A stretch of DNA of 64,000 nt from Acidovorax sp. YS12 (GTDB taxonomy: Bacteria > Pseudomonadota > Gammaproteobacteria > Burkholderiales > Burkholderiaceae_C). Made by a program: the position numbers and the translations under genes. The notes below the pieces were generated by a model. It did no database searches. It saw only the letters and a list, made by a program, of their open reading frames with translations, and was not told where the DNA came from. The DNA is taken from assembly GCA_021496925.1 (NCBI GenBank), contig CP053915.1, positions 248,001 through 312,000 on the forward strand. The letters are read 5' to 3'. Each line of letters opens with the position of its first letter. Position 1 is the first letter of the stretch. Shown here piece by piece: positions 42,346-50,836 of the stretch.

Positions 42346-45191
42346 GTAGCAAAAACCAGTTCCTCCACCGGCACGGGCCGGCTGAACAGGTAGCCCTGGC
42401 AGGTGTGGCAGCCGTTGCGCGCGAGGTTGTCGCGCTGCTCCTGGGTTTCCACGCCCTCGGCGATCACGTCCAGCCCCAGGCTGTCGGCCAGGGTGACGAT
42501 GGTGCGCACGATGGCCGCGGCGCGCGGGTCGGCGCCCAGGTTGTGCACGAAGCTCTGGTCGATCTTGAGCTGGCTCAGCGGCAGCTGCCGCAGGTAGGCG
42601 AGCGAGGAATAGCCGGTGCCGAAGTCGTCGAGCGAGAAGCACACCCCGCGCGCCTGCAGCGCCGCCATCTTGGTGATGGCGTCCTGCGGGTTGTCCAGCA
42701 GCAGGCTCTCGGTCAGCTCCAGCTTCAGCCGGTGCGCCGGCGCGCCGCTGTGCTCCAGCGCTTGCAGCACCAGCGCCACGAAGTCGGGCTGGCGCAGTTG
42801 CCGGCCGCTGATGTTCACCGCCAGCGTGAGCTGTTCTCGCCCGGGCTCCGTGGCCCAGCGCGCGAGCTGGTCGCAGGCGGTCTGCAGCACCCACTGGCCC
42901 AGCGGCAGGATCAGCCCGGTGTCCTCGGCCAGGGGGATGAACTCGGCGGGCGAGACCAGGCCGCGCCGCGGATGGCTCCAGCGCACCAGCGCCTCGGCCC
43001 CGACGATGCGGCCCTGTGCATCCACCTGGGGCTGGTAGAACAGCCGCAGCTGGCCTTGCTGCAGGCCGGTGCGCAGGTCCTGCTCCAGGGCCACGCGGTG
43101 CACCACGGCTGCGTGCATCTCGGGGTCGAAGAAGCGCACGGTGTTGCGCCCCGACTCCTTGGCCTGGTACATGGCCAGGTCGGCATGCTTCATCAGGTCC
43201 TCGGTGCGCGCCTGGTCGTCGGCGAACAGCACCACGCCGATGCTGCAGGTGCCGCGCACTTCGTGGCCGTCCAGCGCCACCGGGGCCGCCAGGGCGCGCA
43301 GCATTTTCTCGGCGACGGCCTCGGCCTCCTGGGCGGCCTGGCAGGGCTGCGGGCTCAGGCCTTCGAGCACCACCACGAACTCGTCGCCGCCCAGGCGCGC
43401 CACGGTGTCGTCCTCGCGCACCGAGGCCACCAGGCGCCGCCCCATCTCCTGCAGCAGCAGGTCGCCCTGCTCGTGGCCCAGGCTGTCGTTGACCAGCTTG
43501 AAGTTGTCCAGGTCGATGAACATCAGCGCGCCCTGGCGCCGCGCGCGCTGGCTGCTGCGCAGCGCCTGCTGCAGGCGGTCGAGCAGCAGGCGGCGGTTGG
43601 GCAGGCGGGTCAGCGGGTCGTAGTAGGCCAGGTGGCGGATTTCCTCCTCCGCCGCCTTGCGCTGGGTGATGTCGGTGAGCGTGCTGACGTAGTGCGTCAC
43701 CTCGCCCGCCTCGGTCTTCACGGCGGTGATGGTCAGCCACTCGGGGAAGATGGCGCCGCTCTTGCGGCGGTTCCAGATCTCGCCCGACCAGGCCCCGGCG
43801 GTGGCGATGGCCTGCCGCATGGCGGCGTAGAACTCGGGCCCGTGGCGCCCCGACTTCATCAGCGCCGGGGTCTGGCCGATGGCTTCCTCGGCGCTGTAGC
43901 CCGAGATGGTGGTGAACGAGCGGTTCACGCGCAGGATCACGCCGCGCGTGTCGGTGACGAAGATGCCCTCCTGCGATTCGAAGGCAATGGCCGCGATGCG
44001 CAGGTTTTCCTGCGCCTGCCGCAGCTCGTGGTGGTAGCTGGCGAACAGGCGGCGCGACCAGTGCGAGAAGCCGAACGAGCCGGCCACGCCCAGCGCCAGC
44101 GCGCCCAGCACCATCAGCGCCAGCTCCAGCCGCTGCTGGGTGTTGCCTTCCTCGTGGGCGCGGGTCTCGGCGCGCAGCGTGGAGTGCAGCTCGTCGTTGA
44201 ACATCGACGTCACCAGCACCCAGCCCCAGGGGGCGTAGGTGGTGACCAGGGCGGTCTTGCGGCCCAGGGGCTCGCCTGCGCGCGCGCCGGGGCGGGGCCA
44301 TTCGTATTCGATGAAGCCGCCCCCGGCCTGGGCCACGTCGCGCAGCTTCTGCAGGGCGCGCTGCTCCAGCGCGGGCATCTGCGTGGGCAGCAGGCCTTCC
44401 AGCGCGGGGTTGTTGGGGCTGAGCAGCGAGCGCCCCTCGGCGTCGATCAGGCCGACCGAGCCGCTGGCGCCGAAGCGCAGCCCGCGCAGGCGCTGCATGG
44501 CCTCGCGCTTTTGCCGTGCTTCCCACTCGTACAGGTAGTCGCCCGTGCCGATGAGCCAGTCGTAGGGCGCGAAGTGGCGCACGTAGGCCACCTTGTCGCC
44601 CATGGCCTGGGGTGTGTCCGGGCGGTACCAGCGGTAGCGGAAGAACCCCTTGCCCTGCGGCAGGTAGGCGGCGTTGACGAGGCCGCGCATGATGTAGTTG
44701 CCCGCGTCGTCGCGGTTGTCGATGCCCGCGCGCCCCTCGTACTGCGGCGCGGTGGGCAGTAGCACGAAGCGGCCCTGCATGTCGTCGATGAAGAAGTAGC
44801 CCCGGCCGTCGAAGAAGCGCGCCGGCCGCAGCGCCTCGGTGATGAGCTTGCGCACCTGCGCGGGCGGGCGGTTCGGCGCCTCGCGGTCGTGGATGGCCTG
44901 GGCGATCTGCATCGCCGCATCCACCTGCTCGACGATGCTGCTGCGCAGCACGTCCTCGGTGCGCAGGCGCAGGAATTCCAGGTAGCCCACCGCCGACTGC
45001 ATTTCGGTGATGAGGCGCTCGCGCTGCTGCTGCGTGATGACCTGCTCGATGCGCGCGAACGCCGTGCGCTGCTCGCGCTCGTTGCGCCACGAGTAGAAAA
45101 CGGCCATGGCCAGCGTGACCACCAGAACCAGGCTCAGGGTGCCGATCAGGTGCAGCCTGGGCATGGTGGTTTCATTGGCGGAAAGATGCAT
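42339..45191 (-). CDS. Membrane GGDEF-EAL protein with tandem Cache sensor and PAS
   Basis: A 950-residue c-di-GMP enzyme. A transmembrane helix (about residues 12-28) is followed by a periplasmic double Cache region (GRGYFFIDDMQGRFVLLP near 122, YDWLIGTGDYLYEWE near 214, and a second near 300-330), a second helix near 365, a PAS domain (about 405-520), GGDEF (ARLGGDEFVVVLE near 600, with RxxD five residues upstream, a product-inhibition site) and EAL (GAEALVRWSHPRRGLVSPAEF near 725, DDFGTGYSSLAYLRQL near 870). Both catalytic motifs look intact, so the net activity is uncertain. It is divergent from the CHASE2 cyclase gene. MPRLHLIG at about 45164 is an alternative start. Confidence 0.92.
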   Translation of the reverse strand: MHLSANETTMPRLHLIGTLSLVLVVTLAMAVFYSWRNEREQRTAFARIEQVITQQQRERLITEMQSAVGYLEFLRLRTEDVLRSSIVEQVDAAMQIAQAIHDREAPNRPPAQVRKLITEALRPARFFDGRGYFFIDDMQGRFVLLPTAPQYEGRAGIDNRDDAGNYIMRGLVNAAYLPQGKGFFRYRWYRPDTPQAMGDKVAYVRHFAPYDWLIGTGDYLYEWEARQKREAMQRLRGLRFGASGSVGLIDAEGRSLLSPNNPALEGLLPTQMPALEQRALQKLRDVAQAGGGFIEYEWPRPGARAGEPLGRKTALVTTYAPWGWVLVTSMFNDELHSTLRAETRAHEEGNTQQRLELALMVLGALALGVAGSFGFSHWSRRLFASYHHELRQAQENLRIAAIAFESQEGIFVTDTRGVILRVNRSFTTISGYSAEEAIGQTPALMKSGRHGPEFYAAMRQAIATAGAWSGEIWNRRKSGAIFPEWLTITAVKTEAGEVTHYVSTLTDITQRKAAEEEIRHLAYYDPLTRLPNRRLLLDRLQQALRSSQRARRQGALMFIDLDNFKLVNDSLGHEQGDLLLQEMGRRLVASVREDDTVARLGGDEFVVVLEGLSPQPCQAAQEAEAVAEKMLRALAAPVALDGHEVRGTCSIGVVLFADDQARTEDLMKHADLAMYQAKESGRNTVRFFDPEMHAAVVHRVALEQDLRTGLQQGQLRLFYQPQVDAQGRIVGAEALVRWSHPRRGLVSPAEFIPLAEDTGLILPLGQWVLQTACDQLARWATEPGREQLTLAVNISGRQLRQPDFVALVLQALEHSGAPAHRLKLELTESLLLDNPQDAITKMAALQARGVCFSLDDFGTGYSSLAYLRQLPLSQLKIDQSFVHNLGADPRAAAIVRTIVTLADSLGLDVIAEGVETQEQRDNLARNGCHTCQGYLFSRPVPVEELVFATD

Positions 45192-45291
45192 CCAGTATGT
45201 TTCAAAATGTTATGGTTTGTGGTTGAATTTTAGATCGTGAGCACGTTCTTTCCGGGCGTTGCAGGCCGCCTCGCGGCCTGGAGGAGGTGAC

Positions 45292-47223
45292 ATGGCGGAT
45301 GTGGCACGGGCCTGGATGCAGCGGGTGGCGCTGGCGCTGGCCTTGTGCGGGCTGCTGGCCTGGCTGCCCGCGTGGGATGCGCTGGCGCGGCTGGAGCACG
45401 ACCTGCTCGCGGCCTACGGCGCCGGGCCGCCGCCCGCCGTGGGCGTGCTGGTGGTGGGCATCGACGAGCCCTCGCTGGCGCAACTGGCGCTGGCGCCGCC
45501 GCTGCCGCGCGCCCTGCATGCGCGCCTGATCGGCAGCCTGCGCCAGGGCGGCGCGGCGGCGCTGGGCATGGACCTGCTCTTCACCCAGCCCGCGCCGGAT
45601 GCGCGCGACGACGCGGCGCTGGCCCAGGCCCTGGCCGGCCCGCTGCCCGTGGTGCTGGCGGCCGCCGAGGTGCCGGTGCCCAGCTCGCAGGTGCAGGACT
45701 ACCGCCAGCGCCTCGCCCCGGTCTTTGCCGGCGCGCGCCAGGGCCTGGTGCAGATCGACGCCGACGAAGACGGCGTGGTGCGCCGTGCCCCCGCCGCGCC
45801 GCAGGCCCTCTGGCGCGCCGTGGCCGACGCGGCGGGCCGCCCCTACACCGCGCCGCCGCCCGGCGCGCTGCTGCGCCCCTACGCGCCCGAGCAGCCCTTG
45901 CCCTACGCCCACTACACCCAGGCGCTGGACGCCGCGCGGCAACTGCCCCCCGGCGCGCTGCGCGGCCGGCTGGTGCTGCTGGGCCAGCACACCCCCGTGG
46001 GCGGGCAGGACCAGCACGCCACCGCGCTGCGCCTGCTGGGCACGGGCACGCAGTCCGGCGTGTTCCTGCACGCCACGGCCCTCATCAACGCGCTGGCGGG
46101 CGACTGGGTGCGGCCCGTGGCGCCCTGGGTGCCCTGGGCGCAGGCGGCGCTGGCCGTGGCCCTGGCGGCGTGGGGGCTGCGGCACTGGCATGGCGGCCGG
46201 GCGCTGGCCGTGAGCGCCGCGCTGGGCGCCCTGGCCGTGGCTGCCAGCGCGGGCAGCCATCTGGCGGGCTGGTGGTGGCCCGCGCTGCCCACGCTGGCCG
46301 CGCTGGCCCTGCACCTGAACGTGGGCGCGGCGCAGGCCTACTGGCGCGAGCGCGCGCGGCGCGAACGGCTGCGGCGTGACTTCGGCCGCTACGTGCCCCG
46401 CGCCGTGGCCGACGCGCTGGCGCGCGCTGATGTCGCGCCGTCCACCCGGGGCGAGCGGCGCGAGCTGTCGCTGCTGTTCGCCGACCTGGCCGGCTTCACC
46501 CGCGCCAGCGAGCACATGCCGCCCGAGGCCGTGGCCCAGGCGCTGAACCGCTACTTCAGCGCCATGGCGCGCACCGTCCATGCGCACGGCGGCACGCTGG
46601 ACAAGTTCATCGGCGACGCCGTCATGGCCTTCTGGAACGCGCCGCTGCCCCAGCCCGGCCATGCCGCGCAGGCCCTGGCCTGTGCCCAGGCCATGCAGCA
46701 GGCCATGGCCGGGCTGCACCAGGCCTGGCAGGGCACGCCCTTCGCCGCCACGCACCTGCGCATCGGCCTGCACAGCGGCGTGGCCGCCGTGGGCCACCTG
46801 GGCTCGGCCGAGCGCTTCACCTACACGGCGGTGGGCGACGCGGTCAACACCGCCGCGCGGCTCGAAGGCGCGAACAAGGCCTTCGGCACGCGCGTGCTGC
46901 TGTCCGGGGCGCTGCACGCGCGCGTGCCCGCGGCCACGTGCCTGTGGCTCGACAGCGTGGTGCTGGCCGGGCGCGGCGCGGGGCTGGATGTTTTCACGCC
47001 CTGTGCCGATACTGCGGCCGTGCAGGCCGCCATGGCCTTGCGCACGCGCGTGCAGGCGGGCGACTGGGCCGGCGCGCTGGCCTGCTGGGCCGCGCTGCCG
47101 CAGCACGTTGAAGCCGTGGGCGCGGGCTGGGCGGCCCACCGCCTGTGCCTGGGCAAGCGCCTGCGGGCCCTGGCGGCGCAGGGCGCGCCGCCCGCGGCCT
47201 TTCCTCGGCCCCTGGGCAAATGA
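45292..47223 (+). CDS. CHASE2-domain adenylate cyclase
   Basis: A 643-residue inner membrane protein with a strong ribosome site (GGAGG, 45282-45286). Transmembrane helix 1 (about residues 8-28) is followed by a periplasmic CHASE2 sensor (GVLVVGIDEPSLAQLAL, AALGMDLLFTQP, DEDGVVRRAP), three clustered helices (about 280-350), and a class III cyclase. The metal Asp residues lie in LFADLAGFTRASE (about 395) and LDKFIGDAVMAFWNAP (about 438). The Lys there and the Asp in TAVGDAVNTAARLE (about 513) predict ATP as substrate. A 90-residue Ala-rich tail follows. The partner FecR-TPR-barrel gene starts 13 bases downstream, so the two form an operon. Confidence 0.93.
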   Translation: MADVARAWMQRVALALALCGLLAWLPAWDALARLEHDLLAAYGAGPPPAVGVLVVGIDEPSLAQLALAPPLPRALHARLIGSLRQGGAAALGMDLLFTQPAPDARDDAALAQALAGPLPVVLAAAEVPVPSSQVQDYRQRLAPVFAGARQGLVQIDADEDGVVRRAPAAPQALWRAVADAAGRPYTAPPPGALLRPYAPEQPLPYAHYTQALDAARQLPPGALRGRLVLLGQHTPVGGQDQHATALRLLGTGTQSGVFLHATALINALAGDWVRPVAPWVPWAQAALAVALAAWGLRHWHGGRALAVSAALGALAVAASAGSHLAGWWWPALPTLAALALHLNVGAAQAYWRERARRERLRRDFGRYVPRAVADALARADVAPSTRGERRELSLLFADLAGFTRASEHMPPEAVAQALNRYFSAMARTVHAHGGTLDKFIGDAVMAFWNAPLPQPGHAAQALACAQAMQQAMAGLHQAWQGTPFAATHLRIGLHSGVAAVGHLGSAERFTYTAVGDAVNTAARLEGANKAFGTRVLLSGALHARVPAATCLWLDSVVLAGRGAGLDVFTPCADTAAVQAAMALRTRVQAGDWAGALACWAALPQHVEAVGAGWAAHRLCLGKRLRALAAQGAPPAAFPRPLGK

Positions 47224-47236
47224 AAGGAGACAGCGT

Positions 47237-50200
47237 ATGCGCCAGCATCTTCTGGGGTTCGCCCCATGGCTTCTGACCCTGTCCAACGCGTTCGCCCAGG
47301 GCGGCGGCTGCCAGGCGCCGCCCGGGGCCGATGGCAGCGCCGCCGAGATCGTCGCCCTGAGCGGCCAGGGCCAGGCGCGCGCCGACGGCGCCGCGCCCTG
47401 GGCCGCCGCCGCGCTGGCGCAGCGCCTGCCGCCGGGGGCCGAGGTGCGCACCCTGGCGCTGTCCTCCGCGGCCTTGCTGCTGGCCGACCGCACGCAGATC
47501 CGCCTGGCCGCGCAGGCCCAGGTGCGGCTGTGCGACGCGCGCCCGGCGCAAACCCGGCTGGAGCTGGCCGTGGGCCGCCTGTGGGCGCGTGCCAAGGGCC
47601 AGGGCGTGAACGTGGAGCTGCGCACCCCGGCGGTGCTGGCGGCGGTGCGCGGCACGGATTGGGACGTGGAGGTCGATGCCCAGGGGCGCACCACGCTCAC
47701 CGTGCTGTCCGGGCGCATCGACGTGTCCAACGCCCAGGGCGCGGTGGTGCTCGGGCCGTCCGAGCAGGCCGTGGCCGAACCCGGCCAGGCCCCCGTCAAG
47801 CGCCTGCTGGTGCGCCCGCGCGAGCGCGTGCAGTGGGTCATGGCGCCCGCGCTCACGCCCCCGGGCTGGCCCGAACTGGCCGACGCCACGGCGCCCGGTG
47901 CCGCCTGGCGCGCCCCGGCCTTGCAGGCGCTGCGCGCGGGCCGCCTGGCCGCGCTGCGCGAGCAGGTGGACGCGCGCCTGCGCGCCCAGCCCGCCGACCC
48001 CCTGGCCCAGCGCCTGCGCGCCGAAACCGAGGTGGCCGAGGGCCAGCTCGGCGCCGCGCAGCAGCGCCTGCTGCAGGTCTGGCACATGGCGGGCGACGCT
48101 GCGGCCGCCGCGCGCCGCGCCGCGTTGCTGCTGGCGCTGGAGCAGGGCGATGCGGCGCGCGCCTTCATCGCCCAGGCGCGCGCCCAGGCGCCCCACGCCG
48201 TGGCGCTGCTGCTGGCCGACGCCGACGCCCGCCGCCTCGATGGCGATGCCGGTGGCGCCCTGGCCCTGTACCGCCAGGCCGCCGCGCAGGCGCGCGGCAC
48301 CCCGGAGGAAGGCGCCGCCCTGGCCGGCCTGGGCCGCGCGCTGCGCGAGCGCGGCGACCTGGCCGCCGCGCGCGCCGCCCTGGCCCAGGCCGTGCAGCGC
48401 CAGCCGCACGACGCCGACACCCTGGCCCAGGCCGCCACCGCCGATGCGCAGGCGCTGCGCTTCGGCGCTGCTGCAGAGGGCTTCGGCCAGGCGCTGGCGC
48501 AGGCGGGCGACGACTACGTGGCCCTGGCGGGCGCGGGCCTGCTGGCGCTGCAGCGCGGCCAGAGCGCGGCCGCGCGCGAACTGCTGCTCAAGGCCCTGGT
48601 GATCGAGCCGCGCTACGCCCAGGCCCAGGTGTGGCTGGCCGTGGCCGAATACCGGCTGGGCCAGGCGGGCGCGGCCTTCGACGCCCTGGAGCGCGCGCGC
48701 CAGGCCGACCCGCGCGACCCGCTGCCCTGGCAGATCGCCGCGGTGCTGCACAACGACGCGGGCGAGCCCGAGCAGGCCGTGGCCGCCGCGCGCGAGGCCC
48801 TGGCGCGCCTGCCCTACCTGAAATCGCTCAACCCGCTGGCGAGCGACAGCCAGGGCTCGGCCAGCCTGGGCAAGGCGCTGGCCGACTTCGGCCTGGAGCA
48901 CTGGGCGCGCGCCTACGTGCAGCAGTCCTACTACCCGCTGTGGGCGGGCAGCCATTTCTTCCTGGCCAACCGCTACGAGAGCGAATACGCCCGCATGTCG
49001 GAGCTGTACCAAGGCTACCTGAGCGACCCCACGGTGTTCGGCGCGAGCGAAAAGCACCCCGGCGTGTTCCTGACCGCGCTGCACGAGGCCAGCCTGGGCC
49101 TGAGCGGCACGCGCGAGGCCTTGCGCAACACCGCCAGCGCCGACGCGGGCCTGCGCGGCTTCAGCGCCGCGCCGCTGCCGCTGGCCTGGCTGTTGCGCAC
49201 CGATGGGGTGGTGATGCAGCCGCGCGACGGCCCGCCTGGCAGCCTGTACCGCATGCACGCGCCGCAGATGCAACTGGCCCTGGGCGTGCGCCCCACGGAC
49301 CGCCTGGGCCTGTTCGCGATGGTTACCGAGGGGCGCATGCGCTACCGCTTTCCCTGGGGGCTGGACTTCGGCAACGGCATCACCTTCAGCGACACCGCGC
49401 GCTACGCCACGCGGCGCGGCGATTTCGGCGGCTCCTGGCGCTGGTCGGCCGATGCGCAGACCTGGTTCAAGCTGCACCGCGTCAGCGACGACACCGGCCT
49501 GTCGCTCGACGACGCGCAGTGGGGCCCGCAGGCCTACACCTACCGCAGCCAGGAATACGGCCTGTACCTGCGCCACACAGCGCAGACCGGGGCGCTGCGC
49601 TGGAGCCTGGGCTGGGAGAGCGTGCGCCGCAGCGCTGGCAGTGAGATCCGCGACGACCTCGTGGCCTCGCCGCGCACCAACCTGGAGCGCTACGACATGC
49701 CCTGGGCCGCGCTGGAATGGGCGCACGGCCCGTGGCGCCTGCACGCCGCCGCCACCTGGCCGCGCCTGCGCTTCCAGGAAGACAACGCCTACCGCGACAG
49801 CCTGACCGGCGAGGACCTGCTCGAACCTGCAAGCCAGGGCACGCGCCTGGCGCGCCAGCTGCGCCCGCGCCTGGGCGCGAGCTACCGCTGGGGCCCGGGG
49901 CGCGCGCTGCACTGGGCCTGGCAGGAGAGCCTGCACGCCCCCGGCACGCACACCCTGGCCCCCGTGGCCACCGGGGCCATTCCCATCGACTACCAGTACC
50001 AGCTGCCCGGCAGCCTGGCGCGCAAGCACGCGGTGCAGCTGGACTGGGAGCTGGGGCCGCGCAGCTTCGCGACGGCCAGCCTGGCGCAGCAGGAAATCCG
50101 CAACCCGCGCATGGCCGACGGGCGGCTGTACGGCCAGGCCATGGGCGCGCTGTTCGACTACGTGGGCACGCTGGCGCCCGCGCAGATGTCGGCGCAGACG

Positions 50201-50638
50201 CAGATCGACCCCTACCAGGGCACGCCGCGCTTCGGCCACGGGCGGCTGCGCCAGGCCGGCGTGGCGCTCAACCAGGTGCTGGCGCCGCGCTGGAGCCTGC
50301 TGGCCAGCTACGCCTGGGCCGACGCGCGCAACCTGGGCGCGGGCTACGAGGGGCTGCGCCTGCCCGGCGTGCCGCGCCATACCGCCGTGCTGGGCAGCAC
50401 CTGGCGGCACACGGGGCGCGGCTACACGGTGCTGGGCATGGTGTACCGCGGCGGGCGCTTTGCCGACGAGGCCAACACGCAGGCGCAGGCGCCGGGCTGG
50501 ACGGTATCGCTGGCCCACGCCCTGGAGTCGCCCAGCCGCGAGTGGGCGCTGTACCTGTCGGCGCAGCAGGCGCTGCAGCCCGGCGAAAAGCCCGTGCTGT
50601 GGGCGTTGCTGCGCTGGAGGCCGGGAAGCACCCCCTGA
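47237..50638 (+). CDS. FecR-TPR protein with C-terminal outer-membrane beta-barrel
   Basis: An 1133-residue exported protein (signal peptide ending SNAFA, about residue 20). Residues about 35-190 form a FecR domain (QIRLAAQAQVRL, then RTPAVLAAVRGTDWDVEVD and LTVLSGRIDVSNAQGAVVL). Residues about 235-570 are Ala-rich TPR-like helices (LRERGDLAAARAALAQAVQR, AARELLLKALVIEPRYAQAQ). From about 660 to the end, alternating amphipathic strands with aromatic girdles (LGLFAMVTEGRMRYRF, GLYLRHTAQ, WALYLSAQQAL) read as a large beta-barrel. The strand count is uncertain and the C terminus lacks a terminal Phe. It lies 13 bases after the CHASE2 cyclase. No TonB box or plug was found. I know no characterised protein with this order. 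Confidence 0.8.
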   Translation: MRQHLLGFAPWLLTLSNAFAQGGGCQAPPGADGSAAEIVALSGQGQARADGAAPWAAAALAQRLPPGAEVRTLALSSAALLLADRTQIRLAAQAQVRLCDARPAQTRLELAVGRLWARAKGQGVNVELRTPAVLAAVRGTDWDVEVDAQGRTTLTVLSGRIDVSNAQGAVVLGPSEQAVAEPGQAPVKRLLVRPRERVQWVMAPALTPPGWPELADATAPGAAWRAPALQALRAGRLAALREQVDARLRAQPADPLAQRLRAETEVAEGQLGAAQQRLLQVWHMAGDAAAAARRAALLLALEQGDAARAFIAQARAQAPHAVALLLADADARRLDGDAGGALALYRQAAAQARGTPEEGAALAGLGRALRERGDLAAARAALAQAVQRQPHDADTLAQAATADAQALRFGAAAEGFGQALAQAGDDYVALAGAGLLALQRGQSAAARELLLKALVIEPRYAQAQVWLAVAEYRLGQAGAAFDALERARQADPRDPLPWQIAAVLHNDAGEPEQAVAAAREALARLPYLKSLNPLASDSQGSASLGKALADFGLEHWARAYVQQSYYPLWAGSHFFLANRYESEYARMSELYQGYLSDPTVFGASEKHPGVFLTALHEASLGLSGTREALRNTASADAGLRGFSAAPLPLAWLLRTDGVVMQPRDGPPGSLYRMHAPQMQLALGVRPTDRLGLFAMVTEGRMRYRFPWGLDFGNGITFSDTARYATRRGDFGGSWRWSADAQTWFKLHRVSDDTGLSLDDAQWGPQAYTYRSQEYGLYLRHTAQTGALRWSLGWESVRRSAGSEIRDDLVASPRTNLERYDMPWAALEWAHGPWRLHAAATWPRLRFQEDNAYRDSLTGEDLLEPASQGTRLARQLRPRLGASYRWGPGRALHWAWQESLHAPGTHTLAPVATGAIPIDYQYQLPGSLARKHAVQLDWELGPRSFATASLAQQEIRNPRMADGRLYGQAMGALFDYVGTLAPAQMSAQTQIDPYQGTPRFGHGRLRQAGVALNQVLAPRWSLLASYAWADARNLGAGYEGLRLPGVPRHTAVLGSTWRHTGRGYTVLGMVYRGGRFADEANTQAQAPGWTVSLAHALESPSREWALYLSAQQALQPGEKPVLWALLRWRPGSTP

Positions 50639-50641
50639 GTC

Positions 50642-50752
50642 GCCTTCGGCGCCTTCCCCCTCTCTCTGCGCGCTGCGCGCTCCGGGAGGGGGACGCAGCC
50701 CTCGCGGCGGGGCGGCCCTTGCGCGGCTGCCCGCGCCTGGGGCGCGCCGGTT
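50642..50752. repeat. G+C-rich intergenic repeat of a second family (single copy here)
   Basis: After the barrel gene comes a G+C-rich block with the hairpin ccccctctct...gagggggac around gcgcgctgcgcgctcc (50655-50695), then gcggcggggcggcccttgcgcgg. I associate this kind of block with Comamonadaceae intergenic regions, but that is recollection, not a search. It is followed at once by a copy of the main dispersed palindrome. No gene is seen between 50639 and 50836. Confidence 0.4.
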
Positions 50753-50765
50753 TCATGCGCAGCGC

Positions 50766-50820
50766 TTTTTTTGATAGCTGCTTGCGCAAGCCTGGCAAGG
50801 TCTGGAGCCCGAAAAGGCTT
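50766..50820 (-). repeat. Dispersed palindromic repeat, copy before the ferredoxin reductase stop
   Basis: tttttttgatagctgcttgcg-caagcctggcaaggtctggagcccgaaaa is a rearranged copy lying between the barrel gene and the convergent reductase gene. Confidence 0.65.
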
Positions 50821-50836
50821 GTTTTTTAGCCTGGGT

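Noticed and set aside
40911..44762. A 1283-codon plus-strand open frame over the permease and GGDEF-EAL genes
   Set aside because: It is Gln/His/Arg/Ala-rich text typical of antisense frames, and the minus strand carries clear Cache, PAS, GGDEF, EAL and permease motifs.
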